Assembly (NCBI RefSeq): GCF_001659605.2 | Contig: NC_035168.2 | Span: forward strand, 9,170,058 to 9,234,057 | From: Manihot esculenta | Lineage: Eukaryota; Streptophyta; Magnoliopsida; Malpighiales; Euphorbiaceae | DNA length: 64,000 nt | Reading direction: 5' to 3' | Shown here: in pieces, positions 57,261 to 64,000 of the stretch | Position numbering within the stretch: position 1 is the stretch's first letter | Layout of the letters: each line of letters begins with the position of its first letter | The notes under the pieces: generated by a model | What the model saw: only the letters and a program-made list of their open reading frames with translations | Databases searched by the model: none | Told to the model about the DNA's origin: nothing | Position numbers and translations under genes: made by a program

Positions 57261-60200
57261 TGGGTCACAAAAAAATAAAATAAAAGAGAGAAACATGACT
57301 CTCCATATTAAATTTACATGCACTTAAAAAGCTTTGTTCGTTTTTGAATATCAGAATATCAATAATCATGATAAATTCAATCTAATATTTTTTAATTTTT
57401 TATTTTTAAATAAAAATTGAAAATAAATTTAAATTCACCTTTAGCAAAGAAGATTATTTTAATTTTTAGATCAAATAAACTGATGATTTTATATTTAAAA
57501 TTAAATACATCTTAATATTTTAAAATATTAATTTTTAGACTACTACTCTTTTTTATTATTTTTACAAAAAAATATTTTAATATTAAAATTAATATTTTGT
57601 TATATTAAAATATATTTAACCTTAAATTTAAATTTGCAGAACTATTTGATCCAAAAAAAAAAAAAATTAAAATACACTTGTTTAGCTCTTGGCGGATATC
57701 AACTTATTTCCATAAAATATTAATATCCTTGATTTCTATTTAGTTACTTGTTTCCCTTAAGTGAACATATCTCTCTTATTTGGTATTTGATGCATGCAAG
57801 ACAAAATATTGTAAGCAAGGCAAAGAAGAGACAAATTAAAGAGAGAGTTGCAAAATATTAAAAGATTTGTTTGGTGAAGGGAAGATGAACTGTTCATTGC
57901 CTAAACCTTAATAAGGATTAGTTGGGTATTGCATTATTAAAATTAAATCAATTATTTTATTATTAAAATTTCAAATAAGGTTATCACACGTTAAGATTTT
58001 AAAGTGTGAATTATACTTTTATTAATTTATTTGATTTATTTAAATTTATTTAACTTTTTAATTATAATTTAATAATAAATTGAAAAATAAATTTTGATAT
58101 TGTAAGCTCCTTGTTGTATAATTGTGAGATAATTTTTTTTTTAATTTTTCCTTATATTGATAAAAATATTCTCAAATTTGTTTTTTACATTAAAATTATA
58201 TTAATTTCTTTTTTATATAATAATTTAAAGATGCGCTTCTCATAAAAATTTAGGTTAGTTTATAATATAATCTCTGTAATTTAGTCCCAGCAGTTTGATA
58301 ACAAACAATTTAGTACTTTAAAGTTTGATTATATTTTATTAAAAATAATTATTAGATTATAATAATTTATTCTTTTAAATTTCACTTTTTTATATTATTT
58401 AATTTTTTAATTTTAATAATTTGCAACAATTTAATTAATATCTTCAATGTTAATAATTTATAACAATCTAATCCTTATAATTTAATATTTTATAATAATT
58501 TAGTTTTTTTAATTTGAATTAATTTTTTTAATTTATGATTTATTAACAGTAAATTTTAATTGAAAAATTATTTTATTAATAAAATAAAAACTTTAAAATT
58601 AAATTATTTACTATTGAAAAAGATTTTAAAGACTATATTATAAATTATCTAAAAATTATTTGCATATTCAAATCCAATTGTGTATGCTTATAAAAATTTA
58701 TTTTTTACAGATTTTATGAGTTGATTTATATAAATATTTATTTAATTAAAATTATTTAATTTTAAATTTATTATTAATTATAATTTATAATAATTTATAA
58801 ATCATTTAAAATTAAATTCGATAAAAAATAAATTTATTTTAATTTTTTAATAAATTAAATTAAATTAAATTAATTAATAGAATTCGAATTAAATAAAAAT
58901 CGTGATAATAAAATTAATGAAATAAAAAATTTAACTCTTCAAAATCAATTGTATACATACGTAGTAAAGATGTAATAAAAGTAAATATTAAAAAATTAGT
59001 TAATATAATATAATTACCACACAGTAAGAGTCATAATCTGCCGTTAAAAATAAATCAAGATTAAGTAGGAACCGTCCAGAGACTCAATAGTTTTGCGTGT
59101 GATGTTTTATGATTATTTATAAGACAATCAATTTGTGAAATTAATACTAATTAAATTAAATTATGTATTTTTTTTCAAAATCGGTGGGAAAAATTTTTAA
59201 AAACATAAATCCTAAAGAAATTAGGAAACAGGTTTTCTTTAAATAACTTAATTTTGTTAATTTCCAAGCTATGGAATAACAGATATACTATGTAATTTTT
59301 CCTTCAAAGGAGTTTTCTTCTCTTTGTGATTTAAGAAAATGAGCTATTTTAATCCACTTGATGTGTGCCAGGTGTAATACCTAACCGAAGTATTGGTTTA
59401 ACTTAATTGCTTACGTGTCCATCATTTGGCGTAAACTGTTTTGAAGAAGGTGGCAACGTCGCTAGGCTTTGCCTTGTTCTACACACAAGTCTCAAGTCTA
59501 CGTAGGTGTTTTTCTTTTTCCTTTTTTTTTTTTTTTTAAGGTTTAATCTTTTCAAGTTTTATCCAAACTAATCATCAACCATGAATTAATATTATTAAAA
59601 TAATGTAAATTAAAAAAAATTTTAAAATATTAATATAAGAAAATAATGTTAAAATTTTTTTTTTTGCTACAAAAATATTATAAAATTGAGATTTTCAATT
59701 TAATTTGGTTCAATATAATATATTACTTCTAAAAATGTTAATAGAAATAGTATTTTACTGCCTTTGAAAACATCACTTTAACTAATATGTTTAGAAGTAA
59801 AATAATATTTTAAAAATTATTATTTAATTTATATAATTTAATAAAATTAATTAATCAATTATTCTATTAATAAAAATACATTAGATACCCTTTTTATTTC
59901 AAATCATTAATTATTTAGTTATTAATTGAATGAATTAAGCAGATAATAGCTAAATAATTATTATTGCGAAATTACAAAAATTACAAAAATTATTCTTTTG
60001 AAAATATAAAGATTTTATTGAAAGACTTGAACTTAAATCTCATAACTTAAAAAATAAGGACGATCAACTGGTTTACTTGGAATTATTTCAAAAAAAAAAA
60101 AATGTTAATGACAATGGGAATGGAATTTCACAATTTTCGTCCTCACTTCATTACCATTGGAAGGGGATTTCTTTTTTTAATGGAAAATTTTACATATTTA

Positions 60201-60360
60201 TTAAAAATTAATTATACTAATAAAAACTTTAAATTAATTCAACCAATTTAGATAGCCGACCAAATTAATTAAATAAGGTGTGTGTCTTAATTACAAATCA
60301 TGAAAACTTATAAAAGATAATGGGGGATACACTTGGAATTTCCAGTTGTACTGTCTCTCC
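57261..60360. other. AT-rich upstream region of the MYB gene
   Basis: Mostly A/T-rich with simple runs (57653-57665, 59523-59538). The segment near 59360-59510 is less AT-rich. No gene or RNA seen. Confidence 0.5.
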
Positions 60361-60366
60361 TCAGTA

Positions 60367-60376
60367 TGTATATATA
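60367..60376 (+). promoter_or_regulatory. TATA box of the MYB gene
   Basis: GTATATATAAC-type sequence, about 180 bp before the MYB start, in the only GC-moderate upstream stretch. Transcription would start near 60400 and give a leader of about 150 bases, possibly with an intron ending at TTTTGCAG (60546). Confidence 0.5.
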
Positions 60377-60549
60377 ACATCAGTGCTTCTCTCCGTCTCC
60401 TTTGAGAACTAATCCTGTCACTTTTCCTCCGCTAGTTTCATCCATCGCCATCTAGTTCAAGGTTTGAATTTGCTTCTTCTTCATTATTGCTTAGTTATCT
60501 TCAAGATTTGAGTTGTATATATATGCATATGTCGACTGATTTTGCAGAG

Positions 60550-61677
60550 ATGATGGGGAAATCTTCATCATTTGAAGACGAAAATGGCATCAAGAAAGGA
60601 CCGTGGACGCCTGAAGAAGATAAAAAGCTTATCGAGTTCATTCAGAAACATGGTCATGGAAGTTGGAGAGCACTTCCAAAACTTGCTGGGTTGAATAGAT
60701 GTGGAAAGAGTTGCAGGCTTAGATGGACTAATTATCTCAGACCTGATATAAAGAGAGGAAATTTTTCTGAAGATGAAGAGCAAATTATCATCAACCTCCA
60801 TGCAGTCCTCGGAAACAAGTAATTAATTTTTCTCATCTTTATTATGTTCTCTTATTATCTATAATGATCTCGTCTTCTCTTTAATTTCCCTGCGCAGGTG
60901 GTCTGCAATAGCACAGAATCTGCCAGGGAGAACTGATAATGAAATCAAGAACTTCTGGAACACTCATCTGAAGAAAAAGCTTCTCCAAATGGGAATCGAC
61001 CCAGTCACTCACAGCCCAAGAAGCGACCTCAATCTACTTTCAGACCTGCCGCAGTTGCTTGCTGCGGCTAATTTTAATAATCTTATGAACAATGTCACTT
61101 GGGACAATGGTCTCAGGCAAATCCAGCTTTTGCACAATATTATCCTCCAAACGTTAAGCAGCAACCCTCTTCCAAATATGGAAGCTGCAGCAACTAATCT
61201 TATTGGATCAAATGCTATTTACGAAGTTGCAGGTTATAATTCTGTTCCCCCACTGGACATCGAAGCTCCTCAGCCACCATTAAATGATCAATACCATCCC
61301 TTGAAGGACTCAAAACCTGGCTTCAATGATAATGGCGAAATGGGATCTTCTTCATATGTTGTCCCAATCTCAAACCGACTACTTCCTCCATTTGTTTCAT
61401 TTTCACCTGATGATCACCACTGTAACCAAACAGAAACCTGTTGCAGGATCAACCCATATGACATTTCTAACCCTTCTTCTACTTCAACCACCTTTGAAGC
61501 TTTGGGAGATATTATGGATGATGAGGCAAGTTGTGCTTACTGCAGAGAGATAATTGAGTAAGTTCTTAATTTTTTTTTCTTGATTTTATCAATATTTAAG
61601 CTATCTATTAACTCACAAAAATCAATGTATTAATTGTCAGCCAAGCATCTTCTCAACCATGGGCAATGTCGGAATAG
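60550..61677 (+). CDS. R2R3-MYB transcription factor, three coding exons
   Basis: Coding exons are 60550-60818, 60898-61557 and 61641-61677, giving about 320 residues. R2 ([20 protein letters not shown] to LRWTNYL) and R3 ([11 protein letters not shown] to [10 protein letters not shown]) carry the repeat tryptophans; the first R3 Trp is Phe, as usual. The first intron falls in the GNK/WS codon, a conserved MYB site. Exon two continues [20 protein letters not shown] and [13 protein letters not shown], found in the MYB group that includes suberin/cutin regulators such as AtMYB9, 39, 53, 92, 93 and 107 (family memory, moderate certainty). The last intron has GA/GTAAGT and TTGTCAG/CC; exon three adds [11 protein letters not shown]. 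No bHLH-binding motif is seen. The start is 60550 or 60553; an in-frame ATG at 60523 is an alternative. Confidence 0.92.
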
Positions 61678-62104
61678 GAGCTAGAGACGTGTACAATGTC
61701 GTCTCCCATATAATAATTTTTTTTTTTTTTTTTTCCTTCTTCTTCTTTCCGTTGTGGATTAAATAGCTCTTTTGTGTATATGATACAAATGAAAGTATGC
61801 GATAGTGTGTACAAACAACAGCAAAAAAACAATACTATGTTCATGTATACTTTCTCATGCATGGCTGCTAGTAGTTTTAAATTTACAATGATGATTTTAA
61901 AATAATTATATTTATTATCACTGTCATAATATAAAAAAACGATTAAATTATATTTTTATTAGTGAAGAAAAAAATTTTTTCCTAAAAATATGATATTGCC
62001 TCAATAAAAAACAAATTATCTATTAAAATACATTATTATGTATCTTGAAAAATTGATTTTTTATCATAGCAAAATTATTGGTATAGTAATAATAATCTCC
62101 TACA
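61678..62104. other. MYB 3' flank
   Basis: It contains a T-run (61719-61734) and presumably the MYB 3' UTR. No poly(A) site can be assigned and no gene is seen. Confidence 0.5.
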
Positions 62105-62570
62105 TTGCTATTAGGAACGAGTAGTATTCGGTTTAAATTAAAAAAATCCATCGAACCAAATTAATTTAAGAATTTAATTCGATTTTTTATTTATTTTAAT
62201 TTGATTTTTAATTTTAAAAATTTTGGTTATTTTGATTCGGTTCGATTTTGATTAAAAAAAATCATAAAAATCAAACCGAACCGATTAGTGATAATAATAT
62301 ATTATTTTCAATAATATAGAGATATTAGATTATATTAAAATTAAAATATTCAAATTAAATTTTAAAATACTAAAAATAAAGTGTAAAAAAATAAAAAATT
62401 TATTAAAAATTCAAACTGATCAAATCGAATTAAATCAGACCAGTTCAATTCGATTCAATTTCTGATGAAAATCGATTCGATTCGATTTTCATAAATAATA
62501 AAATTTTAATTTTTGATTTATTCAGTTCAGTTCGATTTTAAACTGAACCGACCAAATGCTTAAACATTAT
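62105..62570. repeat. Dispersed repeat with loose inverted ends, MITE-like
   Basis: It starts near TAGTATTCGGTTTAAATTAAA and ends near TTTTAAACTGAACCGACC. The ends are imperfectly inverted, and the middle is rich in AACCGAACC / GGTTCGATT words. It is related to 48965-49115. Confidence 0.5.
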
Positions 62571-63101
62571 TTCCGAGCGAGATATTTGAAATTCATATAT
62601 TTTTATGAAAACAATTTAGCCGTAGAATTTGGAACACGGAATTGAAAACAGAAAAGACCCAAAATTAAGCGTACAAGATCAGCTTAAAGCTGGCTGGATC
62701 GATCATGTCAATTTGTTTTTTTATTTTCGGAAGGCAAAAGAAATAATGCATAGGGTCCTTTTCTAATATGTTTGGATTATGTCTTCCTCTAACATGGACT
62801 TTGGAGAGTGACCACTCATTATTATTTAATTATTATTTATTAGAAAAAAAATCTGAAAATAATTCTTCGTTAATTAACTAAGACATAGTTAACTAATTGT
62901 ATTTGGCTTTTGATCAAAAGTCAAGACTATTTGTTACTAATTAGGTGAAGACCATTTCCTTTACAGACAAGCAAATGATGCAAAATGAAAAGCAATCCAC
63001 AATTGAAATCCTAGGACTCCCTCTCTAGCTAGCTTCATCTAATTTACTTTCTAGAACTATGGTGCGCACCTAAATTACCAATTATCCTCCTTAAAAAAAT
63101 C

Positions 63102-63142
<41 letters not shown>

Positions 63143-64000
63143 TATTTTGTATTTACTATCTTGAATAATTTAAGTTCGTATTAGATTAAAAGAATAAAAC
63201 GCTGCTTTACAATTTTAAAGTGTTCCAAATTCAAAATTTGAATTTAAAATCAAAGATTAAGGAAAACAAAGATCTCCAATCATTTCATCTCCCATCTTAA
63301 AGAAGAATTTAATTATTAATTAATTAAATTAGTAGTTTTGAGCTCTAAAGTTTCCCTTATATTGTTTTTTTTTTTACCCTTTTCTATATTTTTCATTTTT
63401 TTTAAATGTATATATATGTTCAGTTATTTTAATAATATTATTGTTAAAAATCCATAAATTTTTCAGAATCGAAATAAATAAATAATACATCAGTTTATTT
63501 TATATCACATAACCCATGTATAATCACCTATTTTCAAAGTGCATATGATCCACAATTTAAGGGTTACCTAAAATTGCACTGATTCCACAAGAATTCAAGT
63601 ACCTAAATATCCACAGATTTTATAATTGTCGTCCTTTAGTCCCGCACAAACACAAGAGGTCACCCGATGTATACAGGAGATAACCCGAATCCACATAATT
63701 AAAATAGTCAACAATAAAGAATAAAATGAGAGAACGACTTTTTATTCTCTAAGAAACTGTTTTGATAATTAGTAGCCTCTTGAGAGAGAGCAGATCGTTT
63801 TTTCTTTTCTAGAGAGCATCGAAAGAGAGTATAACCTTATTCTCATTCACAATAGATTGAAGGAAAAGGTTGCCCATCACCCACATAGGAGTAGTTATAT
63901 GATTTTCTGCGACATAACTGCCAAAGATTTGAAATTCAGTTTTTTTAAAATTTATATAAAATAAATTAAAACTGAAATATTATAAATAAGATATAGAAAC
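62571..64000. other. AT-rich intergenic DNA with (TTA)n microsatellite
   Basis: A TTA run of about 13 units lies at about 63102-63141. The last 500 bp (63530-63900) is less AT-rich, but I see no ORF, RNA gene or element in it. Confidence 0.5.

Noticed and set aside
60487..60549. Longer MYB N-terminus from an upstream in-frame start
   Set aside because: MYB proteins of this group normally start MG(K/R)S. The ATG at 60523 is possible but the TTTTGCAG at 60546 looks like an acceptor, so 60550/60553 is preferred.

Overview
This is plant nuclear DNA, almost certainly from a eudicot. The two host genes have plant intron-exon structure and the rest is layered plant retrotransposons. Euphorbiaceae is only a guess; nothing in the window fixes the species.

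The first 40 kb is a stack of nested retroelements. (1) Element A (1-11823, +) is a Ty3/gypsy chromovirus of the Tekay/Del type whose left end lies outside the window. Its gag-pol frame carries four in-frame stops. Its 3' LTR is split by an opposite-facing solo LTR of a related family (8491-10759; target duplication CGAGG). (2) A reverse-strand LTR and leader relic (11824-12535) and two degenerate tandem-repeat blocks (12541-13430) follow. (3) A LINE/L1 relic (about 13630-16597, +) is interrupted by a 515-bp TRIM-like element (14446-14960; CTACT). (4) A degraded, intron-bearing ORF like the extra ORFs of Tat-lineage gypsy elements is split into three pieces (17979-18768, 24621-25059, 34993-36170) by two insertions: element C (18769-24615, Athila-like, non-autonomous, TCAAG) and element B (25060-34987, reverse strand, nearly intact sister of A, TGTCA). 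(5) Two higher-order minisatellites (36847-37395 and 37480-37930) and a reverse-strand Tat-type integrase relic (38100-39431) complete what is probably one old Tat element.

From 40.6 kb the DNA is mainly host. A THO7 gene (THO/TREX mRNA-export complex; coding exons 41701-42291 and 45015-45146, with a non-coding first exon near 40665-40855) holds an internally deleted gypsy element in its 2.7-kb second intron. A decayed Ty1/copia element lies at 49689-54514. An R2R3-MYB transcription factor gene (60550-61677, three exons, the last a 37-bp coding mini-exon) is near the right end. The remaining stretches are AT-rich and show no gene I can support.

Element ages, judged by LTR differences counted by eye, run from B (about 0.7%) through A (about 1%) to C (about 3%), with the Tat and LINE relics older. 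The most unusual signals are three: conserved splice-site-like signals in the A/B leader; a threefold leader hairpin repeat with apparent compensatory changes; and the nested inverted LTRs, which could make long double-stranded RNA.
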